Assembly (NCBI GenBank): GCA_036490215.1
Contig: DASXEH010000090.1
Location: 1-13,226, forward strand
Direction of reading: 5' to 3'
DNA from: JASHSH01 sp036490215
GTDB taxonomy: Bacteria; Pseudomonadota; Alphaproteobacteria; Rhodospirillales; Magnetospirillaceae
Length of the DNA: 13,226 bases
Of the stretch, positions 1 to 7,131 are shown piece by piece (within the stretch, counting starts at the first letter, position 1; each line of letters opens with the position of its first letter). The translations under genes and the position numbers were made by a program. The notes under the pieces are model-generated. The model did not search any database. It was not told where the DNA came from and worked only from the letters and a program-made list of their open reading frames with translations.

Positions 1-132
1 AGAATAGCCACTGCCGCACCGGAGCCGCGCAAACGGCTTCCGAGTCCTACCGCCCCTGCTTTATTCACTTCCCCACCCCATCTACTTCAGCGCACGCAGA
101 ATACCGGTCCGGCCACAGATTTTCAACGAAAG

Positions 133-897
133 CTAGGCTCCCGGCAGGTTGACGAATGTGTTAGGCGCCGCCAGCAGAACCCCCAGACCAGCGCATAAGG
201 CCGGCCCGAACGGGAAATAGGTGCCGCGCCCGCTCAGCCGCCAAGCCAATCCAAATGCGATGCCGATCAGTCCGCCCAGGACCAGAAGTGGTGCCAGCCC
301 CGTGGCGCCGACGTAAAGCCCTGCCAAAGCGATGAATTTCACATCACCGAGCCCCAAGGCATCGACGCCGCGCAATGCCTTGAACCCCGCGCGTACCCCA
401 TACATGACGGCGCCGCCCAAAACGACGCCCGCGATCCCATCGATCCAATTCAGGCCAAGATGCCACCGCCAGAGGATCGCCAGCGGAATCATGGCCAGCA
501 GCGCCTTGTCGGGAATGATGCGAGCCTCGAGATCGGCGACGGTGATGACCATCAAGCCCAGAAAGGTTACGGCAAGAATCGCCGCGCGCAGGCTATCCGC
601 GCCGCCCAAATGCCATGAGAGGACGAATAACGCCGTGGTGATCAATTCGATGGCCGGATAGCGGGCAGAAATCGGGGCGCGGCAGTAACGGCATTTCCCG
701 CGTCTCGCCAGCCATGAGAAGACCGGCACCAGGTCGACTGGCCCGAGAACATGGTTGCATTGCGGACAGCGCGACCTGTCCACGGCCAGGGGTTGATCGT
801 TTGCCAAGCGATAGCTGGCGGCGGTGGCGAAACTTCCGGCGACCAATCCAAGGACAGCGAACAGGATTCCGCCGGCCGGTCCTGCGAAAGGGTTCAC
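133..897 (-). CDS. pilD: Prepilin peptidase (type IV leader peptidase, A24 family)
   Basis: Inner-membrane aspartyl protease that cleaves the leader of type IV prepilins or type II secretion pseudopilins and usually N-methylates the new N-terminus. The 254 residues show the full bifunctional layout. An N-terminal 'GSF' motif (21-23) is followed by a cytoplasmic zinc-type loop with CPQC (44-47) and CRYC (69-72). The catalytic aspartates are D122 in 'ADLEARIIPD' and D185 in 'GLGDVK', and 'FPFGP' lies near residue 228. Several hydrophobic membrane segments follow the loop. The start is GTG and overlaps the stop of the upstream ATPase gene as GTGA. No Shine-Dalgarno sequence is visible, so translation is probably coupled. 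It is the last gene of a three-gene operon with a GspA-like ATPase and a TPR protein. PilD and GspO cannot be told apart here because no pilin or pseudopilin gene lies in the window. Confidence 0.93.
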   Translation of the reverse strand: MNPFAGPAGGILFAVLGLVAGSFATAASYRLANDQPLAVDRSRCPQCNHVLGPVDLVPVFSWLARRGKCRYCRAPISARYPAIELITTALFVLSWHLGGADSLRAAILAVTFLGLMVITVADLEARIIPDKALLAMIPLAILWRWHLGLNWIDGIAGVVLGGAVMYGVRAGFKALRGVDALGLGDVKFIALAGLYVGATGLAPLLVLGGLIGIAFGLAWRLSGRGTYFPFGPALCAGLGVLLAAPNTFVNLPGA

Positions 898-2618
898 GGA
901 TTAGGGCGAGGCGTACCCGCGGAGACGGCGGATGGCGCCTGAGTTTGAGAGGCCGGCGGGGCAATGCGCTCGACGATGACCGCTTCGCGCGGTGCGGCGC
1001 TGGCCTGAGGCCCGTCTTCCACACGCTGCGGCGCTGTCGCGCTGGGGCTGGCCGGCGTGGTTTTGGGAGCGGCATTCGGAGTCGCGGACGGCTGTTTCTT
1101 TTTGGCCGCTGCCGGATGCTTGATTTTATGCATCGCCGCGCGGGCGGAGGGCTGCGCCGGGACTACGGCGACGGCCTGAGTCGAAGTGGTCGTCGAGGCG
1201 GACGGCGGTGACGAAGTGCCGGTCGCCGCCGGCGTGGCCGAAGGTGCCGCCGCTGCTATCGGTGTCCCGGCTGCTGGCGCGGCCGTTGTAGGGGCTGTCG
1301 CGGCGGTTTCCGTTTTACGGGCTTCGGCGGGTTTCGTCGCTTCGATCGCGGCGGGTGCCGTTGGCGCGGCCGGAGCCGGAGCTGCTGCCGGGGCAGTCAC
1401 GGTCACCGGGGCGACGACGGTAACAACCGCGGCAGCGGACGGCGCTTGCGGCTTCGCGTCAGAAGCCTGAGCGGCCGGTGCCGGTTGCGGTGCTACTGCT
1501 GCGGCAGGCGATTGCGCCGGCGTAGGAGGTGTTGCGGCTGTTGTCGCCTGTGGCGTCGTTGCAGGCGACGGTGTCACCGTTTGGGTCGGCGTTGTGGCTG
1601 GCGCTTGCAACGCAGCGGTGGTCGGGCTGGACCAGAGGGCAATACCCGCCGAATGCAAGGCGGCACGGATATGGGAACCAGTTTGTCCCGCAGGTACGAT
1701 CGCCAATATCGCCACCGCGGCAACGGCAATTACGAAAAGGCCGCCGATATAGGCGACGGCGCGGCCGAGCAGGCGCCGCAGCAAGCCACCACGCGGCGCG
1801 ACCGGATTCACCAGCGCGGGCGATTCCTTGAGCGCCTCGGTGACATGGGCCGGCTGCACAACGGGCGACCCTGCCGCGAATGCGGCGAGGAGGCTCTTGT
1901 CGGCCACGATGTTGATGACGCGCGGAACGCCCCCGCACGAGCGCGACAGCAGATCGATGGCGCGATTGGTGAAGACGTCGTAGATGATTCCTTCGCGCCG
2001 CGACACACGCAGGCGATGGTTGATGTAGTTTTTGCTCTCCTCGATCGTCAGCGGCTTGGTCGCCAGCGAAAAGGCGATGCGCTGGGTGAGCTGGCGCAGC
2101 GACGGATCGGCCAGCAATTCGTCGAGTTCGGTCTGGCCGAACATCACGATCTGCAGCAGCTTGCGCTTTTCGGTCTCGAGATTCGAGATCAGACGGACGA
2201 GTTCCAGTCCTTCCTTGCCGAGGTGCTGGGCCTCGTCGACCACGAGCACGGCCAGGTGGTTCTTGGCATGTTCCTCGACCAGAAACTTGTTGAGCGCACC
2301 ATAAGCGGCGTCGGCGTCGCTGACCTCGATACCGAATTCCTTGCACACCGCCAAGACGATCGAATTGGCATTGGCGCGCGGCGCGTTGATATAGGCGACC
2401 GCTTCGGTATCGACCAATTTCTTGATCAGCAGGCGGCAAAGCAGGGTTTTGCCGGTGCCCACCGGGCCAACAACTTTGATGATCCCGGTGTCGCGGCGGA
2501 GCGCGAACTCGACCGAGCCGATGATGTTGGCGTGTTCCTGCGTCGGGAAGAAATAATCGACGTCGGGCGTCAGCGTGAACGGATGTTCTTCGAGCCCGAA
2601 ATGCGCCAGGTAAGGCAT
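894..2618 (-). CDS. gspA: GspA/ExeA/MshM-type AAA ATPase with long Ala/Pro/Thr-rich tail
   Basis: Bitopic inner-membrane ATPase of the ExeA/GspA group. Family members help assemble the secretin through peptidoglycan (ExeAB) or serve MSHA-type pili (MshM). The N-terminus 'YLAHFGLEEHPFTLTPD' is typical of ExeA. Walker A is GPVGTGKT (51-58), Walker B is LVVDEAQ (about 125-131), and conserved 'FGQTEL' (160-165) and 'QLTQRIAF' segments follow. One hydrophobic segment spans about 287-309. Residues about 330-574 are low-complexity, rich in Ala, Pro and Thr, and presumably periplasmic. I see no peptidoglycan-binding or SPOR domain there, although ExeA has one. The ATG start is set by GAGGTGA, whose TGA is also the stop of the TPR gene; only 4 nt separate the genes. 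GspA fits the domain order best, but MshM is possible because the partner has TPRs. Confidence 0.85.
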   Translation of the reverse strand: MPYLAHFGLEEHPFTLTPDVDYFFPTQEHANIIGSVEFALRRDTGIIKVVGPVGTGKTLLCRLLIKKLVDTEAVAYINAPRANANSIVLAVCKEFGIEVSDADAAYGALNKFLVEEHAKNHLAVLVVDEAQHLGKEGLELVRLISNLETEKRKLLQIVMFGQTELDELLADPSLRQLTQRIAFSLATKPLTIEESKNYINHRLRVSRREGIIYDVFTNRAIDLLSRSCGGVPRVINIVADKSLLAAFAAGSPVVQPAHVTEALKESPALVNPVAPRGGLLRRLLGRAVAYIGGLFVIAVAAVAILAIVPAGQTGSHIRAALHSAGIALWSSPTTAALQAPATTPTQTVTPSPATTPQATTAATPPTPAQSPAAAVAPQPAPAAQASDAKPQAPSAAAVVTVVAPVTVTAPAAAPAPAAPTAPAAIEATKPAEARKTETAATAPTTAAPAAGTPIAAAAPSATPAATGTSSPPSASTTTSTQAVAVVPAQPSARAAMHKIKHPAAAKKKQPSATPNAAPKTTPASPSATAPQRVEDGPQASAAPREAVIVERIAPPASQTQAPSAVSAGTPRPNP

Positions 2619-2622
2619 GGGA

Positions 2623-3939
2623 TCACCTCGACCGCAGGTACCGCAACCGCGCCCTGATGGAATCGATGGGGATCGGCAGCTGCGTATCGGTGCTCAGGCG
2701 GTCGAGCGCGGCCTGATACGAGGCGGCGGCCTCAGCGGCCATTCCGGCGCGATCCTGAAGAACCGCGAGATTCAAGCGATAGAGACCATTGTCCGGCGAC
2801 AGCTGGATGGCGCGACTGAACTCCACCATTGCGCCGGCCACGTTACCGCCTTGGGCCTCGATCGAGGCGATTTGCGCCGAAATCGGGCTGAAAGTCGGAT
2901 TGGTCTTCTGCAACTCACGCAGCTCGTGTAGCGCCGTCGTGGGGGCCTGCGCGGCCGCGATCGCCGTCATATTGGTGAGGGCTTCGCGATTGTTGGGATC
3001 GAGGGTCAGGACGCGCTGGTACAGAGGACGCGCTTCGGAAAGGCGGCGCAGCTTGTGGAGTGCGATAGCTTTGCCCAACAGCGCCGGCAAGCTGTCTGGA
3101 TTGGCCTTCAGCGCATTGTCGTAGAGATCGAGCGCGCCTTCGTACCGTCCGTGGAGCAGTAGGTCATAAGCCTGCTCGGCGTCATCGCGTTCGGTTGCCG
3201 ATTCCTGGGTGACCGACACCATTCCGGCCGCCGCCGATTGATTGGCGGTATCGGAGCTACTCGCTGCCGTCGGCGCGCGGTCGACTACGGCGCGCGGCTG
3301 AAGCGAACTTCCTGTCCGCTGTTGGCGAATACGGTCGAGAACCGCTGGCAGATTCTGGTCGGGGGTGACCGCCGCGGTTTTGACGGACGCGGCTGGCTGG
3401 GCAGGCGTAGCGGCGGAAGCGATGGCCACAGGCTGGGCGGACTGAGCCACAGCAGCTGGCGCCGGAGCGGCGACCGGCGTCGGAGCGGTTGCTGCTCCTG
3501 GGGCAGCTGCCTCTGCCGGTGCCGAAGTTGTTGCAGCGGGCGCCGGAACTGCAGGTGTCGCAGCGGCTTGCGCTGCTGGCTGCGCTGGTGCCGGCACGGC
3601 GGCCGTTGTACCGGATAGCGGCGCCGAAGCCGCTGGCGCAGGCGTGGCGGCGGCTTCAGCCGCGGGTTTCGCGGGGGCCGGGGCCGGCGTTTGGGCGATT
3701 TGCGGCTGGCTTTGATCGCCGTAAAGGACGACGTTGATCGCGTCGGTGATATCGTCACCGAACGCGACATACGCGCCGCCAATGATCACGACGATCAGAA
3801 TTAAATAGATCAGAGGGCGCGGAATCGACCGACGGCGCCGTGACATAACGGCCGGAACTTGGGCTGCCGCCATACCCGAACCCTGGGCAGACTCGCGAGC
3901 CTTCGACGCACGCGCCAAAGCTTTATAGAGAACGCTCAT
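2623..3939 (-). CDS. Bitopic TPR protein, GspB/MshN-like partner of the ATPase
   Basis: 438 residues with a three-part layout. The short cytoplasmic N-terminus 'MSVLYKALARASKARE' resembles the N-terminal motif of GspB and MshN proteins. It is followed by a basic stretch (RRRR, 34-37) and a transmembrane helix at about 42-60. A long Ala/Pro-rich periplasmic linker covers about 80-190. The C-terminal half (about 253-435) contains several tetratricopeptide repeats, for example 'GRYEGALDLYDNALKANP' and 'GAMVEFSRAIQLSPDN'. TPRs usually mediate protein contacts, so this is probably the partner of the GspA-like ATPase encoded 4 nt downstream. MshN of MSHA pilus systems has a comparable TM-plus-TPR design. 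The assignment rests on architecture and neighbourhood rather than a recognised diagnostic motif. It is the first gene of the operon and has an ATG start with a modest GAGA-type ribosome site. Confidence 0.75.
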   Translation of the reverse strand: MSVLYKALARASKARESAQGSGMAAAQVPAVMSRRRRSIPRPLIYLILIVVIIGGAYVAFGDDITDAINVVLYGDQSQPQIAQTPAPAPAKPAAEAAATPAPAASAPLSGTTAAVPAPAQPAAQAAATPAVPAPAATTSAPAEAAAPGAATAPTPVAAPAPAAVAQSAQPVAIASAATPAQPAASVKTAAVTPDQNLPAVLDRIRQQRTGSSLQPRAVVDRAPTAASSSDTANQSAAAGMVSVTQESATERDDAEQAYDLLLHGRYEGALDLYDNALKANPDSLPALLGKAIALHKLRRLSEARPLYQRVLTLDPNNREALTNMTAIAAAQAPTTALHELRELQKTNPTFSPISAQIASIEAQGGNVAGAMVEFSRAIQLSPDNGLYRLNLAVLQDRAGMAAEAAASYQAALDRLSTDTQLPIPIDSIRARLRYLRSR

Positions 3940-3946
3940 TGTCTCA

Positions 3947-3960
3947 GCCCAACTGTGGGC
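3947..3960. other. Small hairpin in the leader of the TPR gene
   Basis: GCCCA and TGGGC form a perfect 5-bp stem around a 4-nt loop, ending 8 nt upstream of the ATG of the TPR gene. In the transcript it would sit at or next to the ribosome binding region and could dampen initiation. A stem this short can arise by chance in GC-rich DNA. Confidence 0.25.
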
Positions 3961-4020
3961 GCCCCCAACAATGTCTGCCGATTAATGGACTGCCCGGCCC
4001 GGGAAATAAAGGAGATTCTT

Positions 4021-4038
4021 GCATAGTTTACGCATAGT
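4021..4038. promoter_or_regulatory. Direct heptamer repeat upstream of the secretion operon
   Basis: GCATAGT occurs at 4021-4027 and again at 4032-4038, an 11-bp period (one helical turn). The spacing would suit a regulator binding one face of the DNA. It lies about 80-100 bp upstream of the TPR gene start and just downstream of the cyclase stop, in a 130-bp spacer that is more AT-rich than its surroundings. I could not find a convincing -35/-10 pair there. It may be an operator or chance. Confidence 0.25.
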
Positions 4039-4069
4039 ACCGATTGACTCTCGAATTTTCGGAGCTTTG

Positions 4070-5098
4070 TCATGAATGTGTGAGGTGGATTTTGAACACC
4101 TCGGGCGGGCTGGCGATGTTTTTCATCTTGGGGATGCCGACGCTCTGGAAGCCGGCTTCCACCTTGCCCTTGATCGCCTCGTAAATGTCCTTGGAAATCG
4201 AGATACCGCCCGGATCGGTGATCGATTCCATACGGGCGGCAATATTGACGCCTTCGCCGAAGACGTCCTTCTGAGTGACGATCACTTCGCCCTGATAGAT
4301 GCCGATGCGGACCAACAGATGGTCGTTGGCTGCCCGCGGCTTATTGAAGTCGAACAACCCTTTCTGCATGGCCATGCCGCAGCGGACCGCATCAATCGGA
4401 TGCTGGAACACCACCATGAACGCGTCGCCGATCGTCTTGATTTCCTTGCCGCGGTTGGTGGTGATGGCGCGGCGCATGATGACATTGTGCTCTTTGAGCA
4501 GAGCGAAGGTGGCGGCTTCGTCCTTTTCCATACGCGCGCTGTAACCTTTGATATCGGTCATCATGATGACCATGGTCTGCTTCGATTCGCCTTCGCGGCG
4601 AACCACATCGAAAGGTTGGCCGTCGCCCGAAGCCGCGGCGCCGGCGCCCCCCGCCGATGCGCCACGAGCCGGGGAGTAGCCACCACTGCGTGCGCGACGG
4701 CGGCGCCACCGCAGCAATCCACCAATGATTCCGACGGGAACCCAGAACGCGACCAGAAGATAGACGGCGATGATATAGGCCGCGTATTGCCCGTTATTGA
4801 TGGCGACGATCAGCTTCTTCGAGACCGGAATCAAACCCGTGTGCAGGTCGATCGGGTCGGAATGCGGAAAGATGCTCATGAAGGGCTGGAAATGGACCAG
4901 CTTCCAATAGAGCCCTACATAGGCAACGTAGCGGATCAGCCAGCCGAAGAAACCGCCGATATAAATGCGAATGAGGATAAGCACGATCGCGATGGCGACG
5001 ATGACACCGATATCGATGGGCATGGCGGCAAAGCGTTGCACCACGCTGATGGCAGCGTGGAGATAGTCTCCCGCCAGATGACCAAGATTGCCCCACAT
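4070..5098 (-). CDS. Membrane-anchored class III adenylate/guanylate cyclase
   Basis: Makes a cyclic nucleotide, most likely cAMP from ATP. Counting 342 residues from the ATG at 5098, an N-terminal membrane region has hydrophobic segments at about 27-65 and 105-130. A basic Arg-rich stretch and a Gly/Ala linker follow. The class III catalytic domain runs from about 173 to the end. Metal-binding aspartates are D182 ('MMTDIKGYS') and D225 ('TIGDAFM'). The adenine-specifying pair is K221 and D278 ('KDVFGEGVN'), and N285/R289 ('NIAAR') match the ribose/transition-state residues. All catalytic residues are present, so it should work as a homodimer. No PAS, HAMP or other known sensor is seen. I chose ATG 5098 because GGGGGA lies about 9 nt upstream. 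A GTG at 5122 would add 8 residues but has no ribosome site and lies inside a hairpin. It follows ureG by 61 nt; any functional link with urease is unproven. Confidence 0.9.
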   Translation of the reverse strand: MWGNLGHLAGDYLHAAISVVQRFAAMPIDIGVIVAIAIVLILIRIYIGGFFGWLIRYVAYVGLYWKLVHFQPFMSIFPHSDPIDLHTGLIPVSKKLIVAINNGQYAAYIIAVYLLVAFWVPVGIIGGLLRWRRRRARSGGYSPARGASAGGAGAAASGDGQPFDVVRREGESKQTMVIMMTDIKGYSARMEKDEAATFALLKEHNVIMRRAITTNRGKEIKTIGDAFMVVFQHPIDAVRCGMAMQKGLFDFNKPRAANDHLLVRIGIYQGEVIVTQKDVFGEGVNIAARMESITDPGGISISKDIYEAIKGKVEAGFQSVGIPKMKNIASPPEVFKIHLTHS

Positions 5099-5111
5099 GC
5101 ACGGCTTCCCC

Positions 5112-5130
5112 CGCGGTCCCACCGACCGCG
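5112..5130. other. Hairpin in the leader of the cyclase gene
   Basis: CGCGGTC and GACCGCG form a perfect 7-bp GC-rich stem with a 5-nt loop, ending 13 nt upstream of the cyclase ATG at 5098. There is no T-run, so it is not a classical intrinsic terminator. It could modulate read-through from ureG or cyclase translation. Confidence 0.35.
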
Positions 5131-5146
5131 CGCGGATTGTATATGA

Positions 5147-5156
5147 GGGCTAGCCC
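5147..5156. other. Palindrome just after ureG
   Basis: GGGCTAGCCC is a perfect 10-bp palindrome, and flanking bases (GAG/CTC with a small bulge) extend the stem. It lies 3 nt past the ureG stop. As read on the minus strand it is followed by an AT-rich stretch (TATACAAT) but no T-run. It may be a weak or Rho-assisted 3' end of the urease operon transcript. Confidence 0.25.
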
Positions 5157-5159
5157 CCT

Positions 5160-5816
5160 CTACCAGTGGGCAACTTTGGCATCGTGGGGTGCATGCAATC
5201 CGCCCCGAGTCACGATGAAATCGACGATTTCCGGGACGCCCTTGCCCTCGTGCAGATTGGTGAACAGGAACGGCCGCTGACCGCGCGATTTGCGCGCATC
5301 GCGGTCCATCACCTCGAGATTGGCCCTAACCAGGGGTGCCAGATCGATCTTATTGATCACCAGCAGGTCGGACCGGGTGATGCCCGGGCCACCTTTGCGT
5401 GGGATCTTTTCGCCGGCCGCAACGTCGATGACATAGATGGTGATGTCGGCCAGTTCCGGCGAAAAGGTCGCGGCCAGATTGTCGCCGCCCGATTCGATGA
5501 AGATGACATCCAACGCGTGGAACTTGGCCGACATATCGGCTACCGCGGCCAGATTGATCGACGCGTCTTCGCGGATCGCCGTATGCGGGCAGCCGCCGGT
5601 TTCCACGCCCATGATCCGTTCGATCGGCAGCGCGCCCGACCGCGCCAGAATCTCGGCATCCTCGCGCGTGTAGATATCGTTGGTGATCGCGACGATGTTG
5701 TAAGGCCCATGCATGATGCGGCACAGGCGCTCCAGCAGCGAGGTCTTGCCGGCGCCGACGGGGCCGCCGATGCCGACGCGAAGCGGAGATGATGAAGCGC
5801 GAACCGGAGCGTTCAT
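5160..5816 (-). CDS. ureG: Urease accessory GTPase UreG
   Basis: Cytoplasmic SIMIBI-class GTPase that drives GTP-dependent nickel delivery to apo-urease, working with UreD, UreF and UreE. The 218 residues show the P-loop GPVGAGKT (18-25) and the metal-site CPH motif (76-78). The switch segment 'ESGGDNL' spans 108-114, and the base-recognition motif NKID spans 155-158. Unlike some UreG proteins it has no His-rich N-terminal extension. Its ATG overlaps the ureF stop as ATGA, so the two are probably translationally coupled. It is the last urease gene of the operon. Confidence 0.98.
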   Translation of the reverse strand: MNAPVRASSSPLRVGIGGPVGAGKTSLLERLCRIMHGPYNIVAITNDIYTREDAEILARSGALPIERIMGVETGGCPHTAIREDASINLAAVADMSAKFHALDVIFIESGGDNLAATFSPELADITIYVIDVAAGEKIPRKGGPGITRSDLLVINKIDLAPLVRANLEVMDRDARKSRGQRPFLFTNLHEGKGVPEIVDFIVTRGGLHAPHDAKVAHW

Positions 5817-6535
5817 GAGCGGAACAACCTTACATGCTGGGTTTCATGGGCAATGGAGAGTAGATCGATCAGCGGTGCGGCAGAGCCAAACTGATCAGGC
5901 GTGCGCACCAGCGACGCGGCAGCGGCTTCAGCGATCGTGGCCTCGAGCGCGGCCAAGGTTTTCTGGCCGACGGTTTGTCCGAGTGGCACCAGGCGCACCG
6001 CGGCGCTGACGAGAGCGGCTGCAAAGGCGTGGAGATAGGCCGACAGCGTTGCCTCGAGCGGCACGCCGTGGGCGGCCGCCGCGAGACCGATCGCGACCGG
6101 ATAGGCCGGCGCGCGGCTGGTGGCGCGCAGCAGCGCGGTCCAATGAGCGAGCGTCTCATTCGGCCAAGTCGCCGACACGGTGGTCAGGAAACTTTCGCCT
6201 TGCTGTAAGCTCTCCAGCGCAAGTTCGGGTGTGCCGCGCATGGTTGCGCCCAAGGCGATCGCGCGCTCGAACGCGACTTCGTCACCCGCCATCACGGCGC
6301 GCCAGGTGTCGCGCAGCAGATCGGCATCGACGCGGGCAGGACCATAGATCAGCGCGGCTTCGATCCATGGGCGCAAGGTCTCGCCATCGGTGATCGTGCC
6401 TTCCTCGACGGCGCGCTCGACGCCGTGCGAATAGGTGTAGCCGCCGACCGGAAAAGCCGGCGACAGCCAGGCGAGCAGCCTGACCAGCGCACCGCTGTTC
6501 AGTGTCGGCTCAGTGGGCGTGTCCATGACCACCAT
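5813..6535 (-). CDS. ureF: Urease accessory protein UreF
   Basis: Cytoplasmic helical chaperone that joins UreD on apo-urease and gates UreG GTPase activity during nickel insertion. Characteristic segments are 'LLAWLSPAFPVGGYTYSHGVE' near the N-terminus (shared in shorter form across UreF proteins) and the C-terminal 'AHETQHVRLFRS'. I start it at the ATG at 6535 (240 residues). That ATG has GAGGG 8 nt upstream and gives the usual family length. A further ATG at 6526 is also possible. The longest frame begins with GTG at 6586 but would overlap ureE by 77 nt and add an Arg/Pro-rich leader with no counterpart that I know of. The preferred start still overlaps the end of ureE by 26 nt, consistent with coupled translation. 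Confidence 0.95.
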   Translation of the reverse strand: MVVMDTPTEPTLNSGALVRLLAWLSPAFPVGGYTYSHGVERAVEEGTITDGETLRPWIEAALIYGPARVDADLLRDTWRAVMAGDEVAFERAIALGATMRGTPELALESLQQGESFLTTVSATWPNETLAHWTALLRATSRAPAYPVAIGLAAAAHGVPLEATLSAYLHAFAAALVSAAVRLVPLGQTVGQKTLAALEATIAEAAAASLVRTPDQFGSAAPLIDLLSIAHETQHVRLFRS

Positions 6536-6965
6536 AGGCGCCGCCCTCGGGATGAAAGGGCGCGCGGGCGCGCGTCGCCTTGGCACCCAACCCTTCGACC
6601 ATCGCCGCGATCACATGGTCCCAGGTGATGCGCAAGCGCAGTTCTTCGGGGATGATCTCGACCGGCAGATGGCGGTTGCCGAGATGCCAGGCCACGCGCG
6701 CAAGATGGGTTGCGTCGGTGCAAGTGATGTCGGCCACGTCCTCATTGGCCGCCATCACCTTGATGACGCCGCCACCGTCGAGCGCCAGCCCATCGCCATG
6801 CGCCAGCGACACGGCATCCTCCAGATCGAGCAGGAAGTCGAGCCCCGCATCGTCGGCCAGCACGATGCGGCGGCGATGGCGATCGAGATAGGCGAGCGTC
6901 ACCGTGCCCACCTGTTTGTCGGTAGCCCAAGTGCCTTCGTGCAGAATTTTTCCAGCGCGGCGCAT
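6510..6965 (-). CDS. ureE: Urease accessory nickel metallochaperone UreE
   Basis: Dimeric cytoplasmic nickel-binding protein that hands Ni2+ to the UreDFG complex. The 151 residues contain the conserved 'WHLGNRH' motif, with the metal-binding histidine at 99, and 'EIIPEELRLRITWDHVI' in the C-terminal domain. The tail 'GGHGHAH' provides a short His cluster, modest beside the long His tails of some enterobacterial UreE proteins. The ATG start is followed by 'RRAGKILHEG'. The only ribosome-site candidate is a G-run supplied by a palindromic repeat that ends 4 nt upstream of the start codon, which is unusual. ureF overlaps its 3' end. Confidence 0.96.
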   Translation of the reverse strand: MRRAGKILHEGTWATDKQVGTVTLAYLDRHRRRIVLADDAGLDFLLDLEDAVSLAHGDGLALDGGGVIKVMAANEDVADITCTDATHLARVAWHLGNRHLPVEIIPEELRLRITWDHVIAAMVEGLGAKATRARAPFHPEGGAYGGHGHAH

Positions 6966-6968
6966 GAC

Positions 6969-7110
6969 TAGATACCCCCCATCCTAACCTTCCCCCTCAA
7001 GGGAGGAAGGGACGCACAATAAACTCCCTCCCCCCTTGAGGGTGCGTGGGCTGCGAACGCTCCACTGGAGCGTTCGCGGGCGCCCGACGCAGGAGAGGTG
7101 GGGGGTACTA
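6969..7110. repeat. Palindromic intergenic element between ureC and ureE
   Basis: About 142 bp with nested inverted symmetry. The outer arms are TAGATACCCCCCA (6969-6981) and TGGGGGGTACTA (7099-7110), matching with a 1-nt gap. Inside, CCCTCAAGGG (6994-7003) pairs with CCCTTGAGGG (7033-7042), and the pairing continues imperfectly into purine/pyrimidine-rich flanks. A second hairpin has perfect 12-bp arms, GCGAACGCTCCA (7053-7064) and TGGAGCGTTCGC (7066-7077). It is extended by GCGTGGGC/GCCCGACGC with one bulge. No open frame fits. The symmetry and GC content suggest a mobile, non-coding MITE- or REP-like element. Its copy number elsewhere in the genome cannot be seen here. The left end abuts the ureE start codon. 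Confidence 0.7.
7053..7077. other. Perfect 12-bp-arm hairpin inside the ureC-ureE repeat
   Basis: The arms at 7053-7064 and 7066-7077 are exact reverse complements around a single base. In RNA this would form a stem of about 10 bp, and the flanking GCGT/ACGC bases extend it. It lies about 55 nt after the ureC stop and has no following T-run. It could act as an mRNA 3'-end stabiliser or attenuator between ureC and ureE. Confidence 0.6.
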
Positions 7111-7131
7111 ACACCAAAATCGCTCCTGAAC

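Noticed and set aside
20..41. GGAGCCG/CGGCTTCC imperfect hairpin downstream of the prepilin peptidase gene as a terminator
   Set aside because: The stem has a bulge and there is no T-run on the transcribed strand.
1446..2657. 403-codon open frame on the plus strand opposite the GspA-like gene
   Set aside because: It is Arg/Gly/Asp-rich with no family features and lies fully antisense to a well-supported ATPase. Long antisense frames are expected at this GC content.
4076..5146. 356-codon plus-strand frame opposite the cyclase
   Set aside because: Its composition (His/Asp/Arg-rich) and exact co-extension with the cyclase mark it as a shadow of third-position GC bias.
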